Source of the DNA: Nematopogon swammerdamellus
Taxonomy: Eukaryota; Arthropoda; Insecta; Lepidoptera; Adelidae
Direction of reading: 5' to 3'
NCBI GenBank assembly: GCA_946902875.1
Contig: OX336350.1
Location: forward strand, 19,148,048-19,212,047
Length of the DNA stretch: 64,000 nt
The notes under the pieces were generated by a model that was not told the DNA's origin, made no database searches, and saw nothing but the letters and a program-made list of their open reading frames with translations. Both the position numbers and the translations under genes were made by a program. Below are positions 30,210-39,599 of this stretch, one piece after another (positions within the stretch are counted from its first letter, which is position 1; each line of letters opens with the position of its first letter).

Positions 30210-31427
30210 AAAAAAAAAATGGCATTATTATTGTACGTAGTCAAAATAATGTAGGTACCTAACTACGATTATGTTTGTCGCGATCCCGCCGCCCCCTTTC
30301 CACCTCCGCACACCACGCACTGTAGGCGAGGCGAGACTGAGACTGTAGGTATGGTAATATTTAGAGCTGTATATTGAATGAATATTTTGAAGGAAATTTT
30401 CTCGAAATTTGGGGTTGCCACGAAACAAAAAAAAAATTAATTCGACCAAAATCATAAAATTTTGTTCGCCAGCTAATCATTTAGGAAATCGACTTAGACT
30501 GTCGAGCTCCGGTTCGCATTTTTTTATATTATGTATTGATTGATGATTATTTAGCATGGAATCTATAAAACCATTTAAAAGTTAATAAAAAATTCAACAT
30601 TAAAACAATAAAAATATGTTTGATATATGGAAAGTGACACATCTTTTCAACTGGTCGGCTTTTAGATGCATAATTTTTTTTTAATCATGGCTACAACAAT
30701 AATTTGTACCCTTCGATCATCGTCTACCCTATATTTCCGAAAAATCTAAAACAATTTTCTCAAAAACACGGAAAGAAAGAAAAAAAGTTTTTTTTTATTA
30801 TTTATTACATTCACGAACCGGCCGTCCCATCCCATGGATTATATGACTGGCACAGCCTCAGCTTTGTTGAAGTCCCCAGTTGACGAATGCAGCTCTAGTT
30901 TTCAGGCAGCCCCCATTGGTTCTATAACTAAAACGTAGAAAAGACGTCAAACAAATTTAAATTACATTGAAAAGTGCATAAATCGGTTTTAAAATTGCCG
31001 TGGTTGTTAGACATTATTTTAACGGAGTTTTCTCGGAGTGGAACCATGAGTAAAGCTGATTGATTTCAAATAAGGTGCATAAATCCTTTAAAAGTATTGA
31101 AAGTACAGCAAAACAGGTAGATTAATCATATTTCGGACAGTGCGCGTGCATATTGGCAGAATGCCACTTGCGAGATATTTGGCAACCAACACTGCGCGCC
31201 ATCTCACAAATTTACGAAAGCTCTCACAGACTTGGCTAACCGGTGGAATCACAAATCCCATTCCTCACCTTTGCACGACACAAAGGTTCATAAACATGTA
31301 TGATTTGTGGAGCAGAGTCCCTTTTCAAACTCAAAAGTTTTGAAAGAGGTTATATTTTCTCTTCAATTGTTTATGTCTGGTCTGTCGCACGTAGAGTGTT
31401 TGATATATATATATAGATCAATAAAAA
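30210..31427. other. Unassigned intron
   Basis: AT-rich, no gene seen. The open frame at 31140-31343 has no recognisable motif. Confidence 0.4.
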
Positions 31428-32062
31428 AACCGGCCAAGTGCGAGTGGGACCCGCGAAAAGAGGTTTCGGCACCATAAAAAAAATAAAAACAAAAACCAGT
31501 AAACTCACTTCCATGTTTCTTGTTCCCCTTAATTTTTCACCTTTTCAATTTTTAATTATTATTTGTTATGTCCGCCAAAATAACACATATTCTGTGAAAA
31601 TTTCAACGGGCTAGCTAGCTACGGTTCCAAAGATACAGCCATCGGACGGACGGACGGACTGACAGACAGACAGTGGCGAGGCATGAACTTAATTTGATGT
31701 GGGCAAGATACATTTTGCGAGGCCCTATTAATTTTGCCAATACTCAATACATTCAACAACATCATCAAATCGCAATTTTCGCTGCCTCTGTCCTGATTTC
31801 CCATCTTGTGTCTGATAAAGTTTTTATAGCAAGGTTTAGTTTGCCTTTTATTAAGTCTAAACATGTTTCTCGGGGTCTCTTTTAATAGATCTAGCTGAAT
31901 GTTTTTCATGAATCAAAGCTGCATGAACTTTCGAGGCGCGAGGCCCCTCGGGCCGCGAGGCCGTGGGCGGTCGCCCACGTCGCCCACGCCTTGCGCCGCC
32001 TCTGCAGACAGACAGTTTGTATGCTTAGTAATAGGCTTCCGTACGAGGGCACGGAAATTGAA
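31428..32062 (+). repeat. AAACCGGCC-family repeat split by an insertion
   Basis: The head (AAACCGGCCAAGTGCGAGTG) runs to the GACAGACAG tract at 31675. The family resumes at 32004 with CAGACAGACAGT and TGCTTAGTAATAGGCTTCCG. The stretch between is foreign to the family. Confidence 0.7.
31676..32003 (-). mobile_element. Insertion flanked by CAGACAGACAGT
   Basis: About 328 bp flanked on both sides by CAGACAGACAGT (12 bp), which fits a retroposon-type target duplication, although the site is itself repetitive. The right end is GC-rich with a perfect hairpin GTGGGCGGTCGCCCAC. On the minus strand a frame of up to 96 residues has no recognised domain. Class unknown. Confidence 0.5.
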
Positions 32063-32539
32063 GCGGAAGCTAAGTGGGTTATCAGGATATGTTCCGTGAT
32101 CATCAATATCAGAAAGTAAGGTAAGTCGATTCGCTGAAAACGGTGTCAAATCTCCGTTAAGAAAGGGACTCTGAGAGAAGATTTAAAAAAAATATCACTT
32201 TGTCATGCACGCACATGCGTGTCTAGGCAGTGGCAAACATTTTTGTAAAGTAGACTAAGTGCACATTGAAAATCGGGGTGTGGCTGTCTCGTGGACACGG
32301 CCTTGTGTTTAACGTGAATACATGTGCGTAACGGGTAATATTTTCCTAGAGCGTATTACGTAACGAATTCTTTGATCCTTTAGCTATCGAGTGGTGTAAT
32401 TAAATTTTGGATGTAGATGATAGAATATATGAAGCTGCAACACCAAAACTGTATCCCCCGATTTTGTTATCATCAGTTTTCTGGATTGGCTCCCACTATG
32501 GAAGCAAATTTAAAGACGTATTCACGCCAAAGAGATTCG

Positions 32540-32757
32540 AATGAAGTTTCTTGTCAGTTCTTCTTCGCTGTGATAGATACATCGTCTGGCGGAATGTTAC
32601 AATGTAAATATAACAAATCTGAGCGCAGTGTACTGCCAAGATATGATAAATAAACAATAAAAGAGAAGAACGGCTCTTCGCTGAATAGAATCCAAGGCTG
32701 AAACAAGGTACTCAGGGGAAACCTTCCAAACAAGCTTCCAAAGATGACTCAATTATA
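32540..32757. mobile_element. LINE debris
   Basis: 32545-32570 (GAAGTTTCTTGTCAGTTCTT) matches the LINE tail at 5310. 32660-32757 on the minus strand reads like the HLWEGSPEYLLSALDSIQRR segment of the LINE at 24491, with frame damage. Confidence 0.5.
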
Positions 32758-32768
32758 TAGACCTACAC

Positions 32769-33141
32769 AGTGCGACAAGGCTTGAAATGAACGTGGCTGA
32801 CAGCGGAACTAACGCCGCCACAGTGTTGCCAGATGGCCCTCTCGCGTTTCACCCGTTCACGCGTACGCTTACGTTAGTATCTCTTCTTAGTCTGTGGTGT
32901 TGTTAGCAGAAATCAAAGTCTATCTGTTATTTTATTAGTGAGCAAGTCTTCCTAAAATTCAATAAATAAAATAAATAAAAATAAGTAAGTACCTACCTAC
33001 CTTATAGGTACTATACATACATTTTCTTTTGCAGCGATATTTTCCCCTAGTGTAAGGAAATTTTCAAAATTGACAACACTAATGCTGCAGCAGCGCCCTC
33101 GCACAAACGTCATCCACGTTCATTTCAAGCCTTGTCGCACT
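32769..33141. mobile_element. 373-bp MITE with 28-bp perfect inverted repeats
   Basis: Ends AGTGCGACAAGGCTTGAAAT + GAACGTGG, mirrored by CCACGTTC + ATTTCAAGCCTTGTCGCACT. ACCTACA occurs on both flanks (32761 and 33145), close to but not abutting the ends. No coding capacity. Confidence 0.75.
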
Positions 33142-33504
33142 TATACCTACATGAAATCCGAACCGTGAAGAGATTCGTTTTCATAACGGAAATGCGCTTA
33201 TCAACTCGAAATGAGAAAGAACGTGGTGCATGTCAACGGGCGTCGTACACACTGCCACTAGCAAACGTTGCGAGACCTCTACCACCAAACCACGAGTCGT
33301 TCAAAATTTTCTTTAACAACGCAATGGATCAATATTAGCCAGCCCTCTACATTATTTTCAAAGCGAAGTGAGGGTGCTTAGACATTTTAACATTAATTAG
33401 GCCTGATTGGCCCTTAATGGCCGACCTAAATACCAGTTTCGAGACGAGAAGTATTTTTAATTCGAGCAGGATGCCAAAGATTTTTTTTTATTAAACTAAT
33501 AATA
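33142..33504. other. Unassigned stretch
   Basis: No recognised gene. A 68-residue open frame (33132-33338) overlaps the MITE end and has no family features. Confidence 0.4.
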
Positions 33505-33569
33505 AATACGTAAGGGATGGTCATGGAGTGAGTTCCGCCGTAAGTACGTAAATTCGCTGACGCACCAAA

Positions 33570-33835
33570 GTAGTCGATATTGGACACCGGGTGGCTAAGC
33601 TCAAGTGGCAGTGGGCTGGGCATGTTAGCCGAAGAGACGATGACCGCTGGAGTAACAGTGCCCTACACTGGCGGTCGTGGACAGGAAAACGGAGTGTGGG
33701 AAGACCACCCGCCAGGTGGGACGACGACATCAAGTACGTCGGCGGAAAGCAGTGGTTCTGTATCGCTGAAGGCCGGGAGGACTGGAGGAAAATTGGAGAT
33801 GCGTATGTCTAGCAGTGGACGCTTACACGCTGACT
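33570..33835 (+). pseudogene. RTE-clade LINE, C-terminal fragment
   Basis: The frame 33591-33812 reads MAKLKWQWAGHVSRRDDDRW, TGKRSVGRPPARWDDDIK and EDWRKIGDAYV, the conserved C-terminus of RTE-type ORF2 (KWxWAGHxxRR ... RxGRPxxRWxDD). It ends with a stop and a (TGAC)n tail, as RTE elements do. It is flanked by inverted pieces of the 10735-11010 repeat (33505-33535 and 33845-34015). A minus-strand tail of the same type is at 58455-58540. Confidence 0.75.
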
Positions 33836-34295
33836 GACTGACTGATATTGAGTAAGTTGCATACCTTGTTTTATGAGATATTGCGTTTGTACACTCTATG
33901 TATGATACTAAAACTAAATTGACGATTTTTAGAAATGCTTTCTGTATGTACCTATGTATGTTTCTCCATAACTCTAACTGAAATTATGATGAAAAAAACT
34001 AAATTCCCTTTCTAGCTGACTAATATTATCAGGATGTGTGCACACATTGTTGCGCCCTTCGGACGTGTGTCGTTCATCACAGGCTCTGCGTTTGGCGTGA
34101 GTGACGTCACGTGGATACATCATCGTTAGCAGATGATGCATTAGCGCTGGGGGGAAAAGTACTATAAAGGTCCATAGTAATTTTCCCCCAGCATTTAATC
34201 AACATTTAATATTCAACTGCCTTATTTTTAGGATTCCGTTTCCATACGAAAGCCTATTATAAATTTATAATATACTCTGTTATATATAATACTAA

Positions 34296-34523
34296 ATTTT
34301 GCTCGTGGCTTCGCTCGCGCGAAAGCCGTCTTTACAAAGAAGAAAGCAAGCAAGCCCGTTACCTTACATTTATTTCGGCGCGCGGAACAATTCGGTTTGT
34401 ATGAGAGAGCTCATACAAACCGAATTGTTCCGCGCGCCGAAATAAAGATACGGTAGCGGGTTTACTTACTTTCTTCTTTTTAAATACGAATTTCACGCGA
34501 GCGAAGCCGCCGGCACGCTCTAG
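34296..34523. mobile_element. Palindromic pair of Helitron 3' ends
   Basis: The right end has AATACGAATTTCACGCGAGC, GAAGCCGCCGGC and CTCTAG. The left end has the inverted hairpin GGCTTCGCTCGCGCGAAAGC, then AGAAGAAAGCAAGCAAG mirroring TTACTTACTTTCTTCTT. In the middle are perfect 36-bp arms (34369-34404 and 34411-34446; GGCGCGCGGAACAATTCGG core) with a 6-bp loop. Confidence 0.75.
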
Positions 34524-34929
34524 TTTATTAATAAAACCCTTAAAATTATTATTTCCCGTTTTGCTAATTCAGCACATGATTGCGCTCCGTAGACTTGGCT
34601 CCCTTGGTAGGATCATCCATCAATGGATCGAAGTGGACTTTCTAGTGCACTTGAATCCCTTGTGGAAGGATTCTGCGATAATGGATTATAAAACACTAGC
34701 TAGTCCACTTGGATCCCTTAAGTAAGTTAGGGGTATGTATGGTACAAAACGCTTAAATATAAAAATAATATTTAGAGACAATGTTTTTTTTAATAATTTA
34801 ATAAATATAATATATACTAATTTAGTAACAGGGCTCATTGCTGTGAAAATCGATATGTGAGGTTCCATGTGGTCTCTGAATAAGAATCCATGATAAAAAT
34901 AAAAATAAATTGCCGCCATTTTGAACTTT
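34524..34929. other. Unassigned, short internal echoes
   Basis: GACTTGGCTCCCTTGGTAGG, GTGCACTTGAATCCCTTGTG and GTCCACTTGGATCCCTTAAG at 34590-34725 look like three diverged short repeats. No gene. Confidence 0.4.
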
Positions 34930-35071
34930 TTACCACGCGGGCCCTTAGATATCGATTATGAAAGTAATCGGTCCAGTAATTGCAAAAAGATAGAGCACTC
35001 GGACGGACAGACAGACCGACAGACAGACGTAGGCTTAGTAATAGGCTTCCGTATGTATACGGAACCCTAAA
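34930..35071 (+). repeat. AAACCGGCC-family 3' fragment
   Basis: Diverged left part, then GGACGGACAGACAGACC, GGCTTAGTAATAGGCTTCCG and TACGGAACCCTAAAAA. Confidence 0.65.
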
Positions 35072-35384
35072 AACTAGAGACAAAATTAAGCCAGATTCGT
35101 TTTCGTATGTACCCTTTTAATAAACATTATTTTAAGTCAAACATTAAGGGTAATAATAAAGTTTGTAGTTCGAACGACCCGCGCCGCACCGCCAGCAGGG
35201 TTCAAATACCCGTATTTACAAAACTTTAATTCTAGTTAAAACGAAGCAATTAAAGAGACAATTTCCAACAGCTTGCCGCCCTGGCCACAATCTGTTTAGG
35301 TCTCATGTTTCGTAGGCTTTAATCTCATGAATGTTAAACTTATAACACCCCTCTTTTTGGGTCGAGTGTTTTATTTTTATTTTT

Positions 35385-35627
35385 ATGGAAACTGACACGG
35401 TTGGCTACCTCCGTTTCGACCGACGTTTCGTTCAGTGCGGTGGTACCAACCCGGCCGGGATAAACCCTACCACCTAGTAAGGTAAGAAGGGAAGGGACCT
35501 ACAGTTTACCGTGGAATCCGAACCACGGTCTGCCTCCAACGGTCGAGCGGTCACCCGCCAAGGACTGACCGCACTCAGCGTTGCTTAACAACAGTCGTCT
35601 GACCACTGAGCTACCGAGGCTGACGAA
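35385..35627 (-). mobile_element. tRNA/5S SINE, internally deleted
   Basis: Minus copy from TTTTATGGAAACTGACACGG to ACTGAGCTACCGAGGCTGA. The middle (between GGCTACCTCC and GTTTCGACCG) is missing relative to the copy at 36527. The 5S-like segment GCGGTCACCCGCCAAGGACT is visible. Confidence 0.75.
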
Positions 35628-35720
35628 TTTCCTTATCCCTTAGTCGACTTTTACGACATGCGACGGGGAGAGATGCAGTGGGGCTATTCTTTTTAAGTAC
35701 CGACCCCACACGGTACAAGT
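35628..35720 (-). repeat. Lepidopteran repeat fragment next to the SINE
   Basis: CTTATCCCTTAGTCGACTTT, TACGACATGCGACGGGGAG, TTTTTAAGTACCG. The same piece follows the SINE at 36894-36975, and relatives lie at 44940-45120, 51780-51950 and 53320-53930. Confidence 0.6.
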
Positions 35721-35783
35721 TGTGTTAAAAACGAACGCTGTATAATTCGATAGTTCAATACATAATCTAAATTATGCGTGCAG

Positions 35784-36404
35784 GTGTTCGACATCCACAC
35801 GACTGTGGTGTACGAGAACAGCATCCCGGCTCTCCTCTACCACGTGGACTCCGACTACGAGGGACAGCTCTACCAGCTCAACTTCTGGGTACACGCGGTC
35901 GCGGTCAAGCTCCTACCCTGCGCCATACTCACCGTCATCAGCATATGGCTCATCAGAGCTCTCTACAGCGCCAACAGACGCCAGAAGAACCTCAGGGCGT
36001 ACAGCGCGTGCCCAGCCGGCGACAAGAAGCCGCAGATCAAATCCGAAGTAGCCATCAGGAGACAGCACAAGGCCGACAAACGTACAGACAGAACTACAAA
36101 AATGCTCCTGGCCGTTCTGCTGCTCTTCTTAGTCACCGAGTTGCCGCAAGGAATCCTCGGACTTCTCAGCGGTGTCCTAGGAAGGTGTTTCTTCAAGTGC
36201 TGCTACGATCTGTTCGGAGAGTTAATGGATATCCTGGCGCTGTTGAACGGCGCGATCAACTTTGTGCTATACTGTTCGATGTCGAGGCAATTTCGACTGA
36301 CGTTCGGTATGATGCTGCGGCCCCGAATGGGGAAGTGGTCGCAGCCGCTGGCGCCGCTGCAGCCGCTGGCCTCGCACTCGGATGTCCAGAACACGTACGT
36401 ATGA
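35784..36404 (+). CDS. Peptide GPCR, last visible exon (ECL2, TM5-TM7, C-tail)
   Basis: Starts at acceptor ATTATGCGTGCAG in phase 0 and encodes 206 residues to TGA. ECL2 (VFDIHTTVVYENSIPALLYH) has no cysteine. TM5 (FWVHAVAVKLLPCAILTVIS), a basic ICL3 (RRQHKADKRTDRTTKM) and TM6 (LLAVLLLFLVTELPQGILGL) follow; the class A CWxP is replaced by ELPQG. TM7 reads LMDILALLNGAINFVLYCSM, with NFxxY-like NFVLY for NPxxY, then SRQFRLTF and a short tail ending NTYV, a possible class I PDZ ligand. These replacements are what DMSR/FMRFamide-type receptors show. A consensus donor GTACGT lies at 36395-36400, just before the stop, so a further coding exon is possible. Ligand and exact orthology are not established. 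Confidence 0.92.
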   Translation: MFDIHTTVVYENSIPALLYHVDSDYEGQLYQLNFWVHAVAVKLLPCAILTVISIWLIRALYSANRRQKNLRAYSACPAGDKKPQIKSEVAIRRQHKADKRTDRTTKMLLAVLLLFLVTELPQGILGLLSGVLGRCFFKCCYDLFGELMDILALLNGAINFVLYCSMSRQFRLTFGMMLRPRMGKWSQPLAPLQPLASHSDVQNTYV

Positions 36405-36526
36405 TGTCCGGCAAGCGAGCCGCTGTTCGTCGGGCTGTCGCTTCTGTGAGCGGGGTAAACTGTCACATCGCTTTGTGCATGCCGTAGGAATCAGTGTACG
36501 ACGCATCGCTTTACGCTTTTTATGTT
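36405..36526 (+). other. Possible 3' UTR start of the receptor
   Basis: 122 bp between the stop and the next SINE, with no AATAAA. If the donor at 36395 is used this is intron. Confidence 0.4.
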
Positions 36527-36893
36527 TTTTTTTATGGAAACTGACATGGTTGGCTGCCTCACCTACTAACTCCGTGATGTCAGACCATAACACCGGGTAA
36601 ACTAGGTGCCATGTCAGTGCTTCCCTTCATTTCATGTCGGCTGCACTGAACTGGACGGAAAACGCGAACTATTTACATAGCCGTTTCGACCGACGTTTCG
36701 TTCAGTGCGGTGGTACCAACCCGGCCGGGATAAACCCTACCACCTAGTAAGGTAAGAAAGGAAGGGACCTACTATTTTACGTGGAATCCGAACCGCGGTC
36801 TGCCTCCAACGGTCGAGTGGTCACCCGCCAAGGACTGACCGCACTCAGCGTTGCTTAACAGTCGACTGACCGCACCACTGAGCTACCGAGGCT
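36527..36893 (-). mobile_element. tRNA/5S SINE, near full length
   Basis: Minus copy: TTTTTTTTATGGAAACTGAC at the poly(A) side to ACTGAGCTACCGAGGCTGA at the head. Followed by the same repeat fragment as the copy upstream of the exon (36894-36975). Confidence 0.8.
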
Positions 36894-37049
36894 GACGAAT
36901 TTCCTTATCCCTTAGTCGACTTTTACAACATGCGACGGGGAGAGATGCAGTGGGGCTATTCTTTTTAAGTACCGGGGTACAATGTGTAAATATCTACCGG
37001 GACCCCGAGGATATTTCGTCGCTGGAGCGAATTGCGATTTCGTGACAGC

Positions 37050-37284
37050 GTTAGCCCCTTGCCCCTTACTAGGTGGTAGGCTCAAATTGTAGCCGACTGG
37101 GTTGGTACCACCGTACTGGATGTAAGATGGCCGCATAGCAGCCTCGCTTGTGTTCTCCTCTAGTCCAGTATAGCCAGCAATCCAGGGAAGTCTCCGGTAT
37201 GGCACTTACCTTCTCGGAGGTGATATTGGCTGGTCAAAGCATGTGCTTTGGCCCCTCTGACTCAGCCAATCATACCGGATAACA
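37050..37284 (+). mobile_element. SINE of the 3125-3520 family, head truncated
   Basis: CCCCTTACTAGGTGGTAGGC to CAATCATACCGGATAACAT on the + strand; the tRNA-like head is missing. Confidence 0.7.
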
Positions 37285-37299
37285 TAAAAAATTCCCCGA

Positions 37300-37445
37300 C
37301 ACTTTTTTATGAAATTTGATACGGCTGGCTACATCACCACTTCACGCATGATGACACTTTTGTGAACTAGGTGCCGTGTCAGTGCTTCCCTTTGGGCGTG
37401 CCGGCTACAATGAACTGGACGGAGAACACGAACTTTTTTTCATAG
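37300..37445 (-). mobile_element. tRNA/5S SINE, tail half
   Basis: ATGAAATTTGATACGGCTGG, GAACTAGGTGCCGTGTCAGT, GGCTACAATGAACTGGACGG. Diverged minus-strand tail part. Confidence 0.6.
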
Positions 37446-37894
37446 CCGTTTCAACCGGCGAAAGACTTAATCGATTAAAGGGCGTTATATTTCAGGCAAA
37501 CGCTCTAATTTTCGTAAATGTTTCACTACTTAGTATGAATCCTCAATATTATCTGCTGTCTATCTATCTATGTGTGTACGTTCACTTTTAAATCGAGAAA
37601 GGTTCAACCGATTTGCTTGTGGTTTCACGATTTCAATTTACATACATACATTCGGGTTTTTTGTATAATTCTCCATACATTTTGGTGGCCGGTGTGGTCA
37701 TGCTCCATGCACTTTTAAAAACTTTCTTTATAATTTTTTTTTCTCAATAAGTTATTAGTAATGTCTTTTAAATTCTACACGTAGTTAAATTTTAAATTCT
37801 ACTTTTCGATTCGTTCTAGTATTATTCAATTGGTAGTAGTAATTACAAAATTAGTTAATTACATAATTTTATCTATTTTATTGTAGGTAGCAGT
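37446..37894. other. Unassigned AT-rich stretch
   Basis: Anonymous sequence up to the left edge of the large palindrome. Confidence 0.4.
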
Positions 37895-38384
37895 CTTCGA
37901 TCATAAAAAATATTAAGATTCCGCATGTCAGTGCGATTCGTGCCCCACCAAAAATACGTGCAATTCAAATAATACGTGCATCGCCCGCTCATTCTGCCAT
38001 CGACCGCCAGCGCGAGAGCAGTTGCTTCAGCGTCTTCAATATTACACAAATGCCGGCTTCAAGCCTCTGCATAGCATACGAGAGCATCTGGCATTATATT
38101 TCAAGAGTGAAAACCCCTTCAAATACAATATTTTATAAGAAATAGTAAAAATTTTTACTTCATACATTTAATGTGTTTGGATAAAGTGGAGATGGCTTCT
38201 TTAAAATTATATTTTCTTACGTACACCACCTTTGAAAACGGTATCACCGGATTCCCAAAAGAATTAATTTATAATATATATTTCTTACTATATTAGATGG
38301 CAATTGGAAAAGCTACAATAAAATCAACAAAATACCAGAACTCTTAAACATAATTTTTATTTACAGATTTTTGCTTGTGTTTTT

Positions 38385-38780
38385 TTTTTTTTTATTGAAA
38401 GCGCGACATGTGGCGCCGAAGCACCCATAAGATGTCTAAAGACGCCCATGGACATCTGGTCGTATGCGGGACAGGTGCCTATTCACGCCCCTCTTGAAGG
38501 ACCTGAGACTGTACTTGGGGGGGGGGGGGGGGGGGGGGAAATATATAGACGGGAGAGCGTCCCAGAGTGTACCGGTTCTATAGAGGTAAAATCTGCAGAA
38601 GAGGTTGGTACGCGTTGGTAGAGGTTGGTAAGTCCAGCGTGTGGGGATGCAATCCTTTTTAACAAATTCCTCTTTTCACATAATTTCCCTTTTAAAAGCT
38701 GATATTTGGCAGAGCCATCCCACAGGTACTCCAAGCATGACCTGGTCTGCGATTTGTGCAAAAGGACTCACGTGCACAAG
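38385..38780 (-). pseudogene. LINE 3' end in the left palindrome arm
   Basis: Minus strand: QTRSCLEYLWDGSAKYQLLK, then PSTVSGPSRGA and the tail with GGCGCCACATGTCGCGC. A 22-G run (38517-38538) has expanded out of a short C/G tract; the right-arm copy has only TTTCCTCCCAAG there. Confidence 0.75.
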
Positions 38781-39119
38781 AAATTTACGTGTTTCTTTCT
38801 TGGTTGGTTCTTGTTTGATTCTTACAGATTTTAAATATAATATTTATTTGCTTTATGAAAGGTATATGACAAAGTTGTTCAAAAAAGTTAACTTCAAAGG
38901 GAGGAATACGAAAATATGAAAAACTGGTCTCGTTTAAATAGTTAGTGAGAAATTATTATTTAGGTTGACCGCAAAATTAAATTTGTAATATATTTATGTA
39001 TCACAAGATTAATCTTGAGATGAACTTAATTTACATTATGGGTGTGGCTTTGAAGTGGGAGGTGAGAAATGTTATTATCTTTATAACCAGTTTGGTGGTT
39101 TAAAAAAATTTATCAGGGT

Positions 39120-39170
39120 TAATTTATAGAAGATGCGTCACTACGCTCCGCGTCTTCTATAAATTAACCG
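39120..39170. repeat. Hairpin inside the left palindrome arm
   Basis: GTTAATTTATAGAAGATGCG ... CGCGTCTTCTATAAATTAAC: arms of about 20 bp. Its mirror is at 42295-42345, and a relative lies at 52250-52290 (GGGTTAAATTAAAGAAGATG). Confidence 0.75.
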
Positions 39171-39599
39171 TAACCTAATAGGGACCATGTCGAGGCAGCT
39201 CGTGTCGTTTTTGCATACATGTCTATTCAAAATCAATGTTTTTGTTCCACTTCAAAGCCACGCCCCCATCGTATTTGTGCGGAACCCTCGGTTTGTGGGT
39301 TCGACTCGACTTGGTCTGTGTTTAGTAGTAACATATTGGCTTTATTTCTAGTAGCCACTTCACACTACTAAAGCTACAATTTATATTATTGTCATTTTGA
39401 GGAAGAAAGACAGGAGATGAACGAATTATTTAAAATCTTAATTTAAGCATATCTGTCAAATTTTAGGTGATTTTAGTTGCAAGTGACTTATGACACGTCT
39501 AAACTCTAAACTCGGAAAAAATTGACAAATGCGTTGTCACCGCACCGCAAAAAAGGCAAGAATTCCACCGCCGCTCCGCCGCGCTCTAAACCTGAAGAA

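Noticed and set aside
35774..36593. Other frames over receptor exon 4 (for example 237 residues at 35774 +, 108 residues at 36267 -)
   Set aside because: Shadows of the GPCR exon in other frames.
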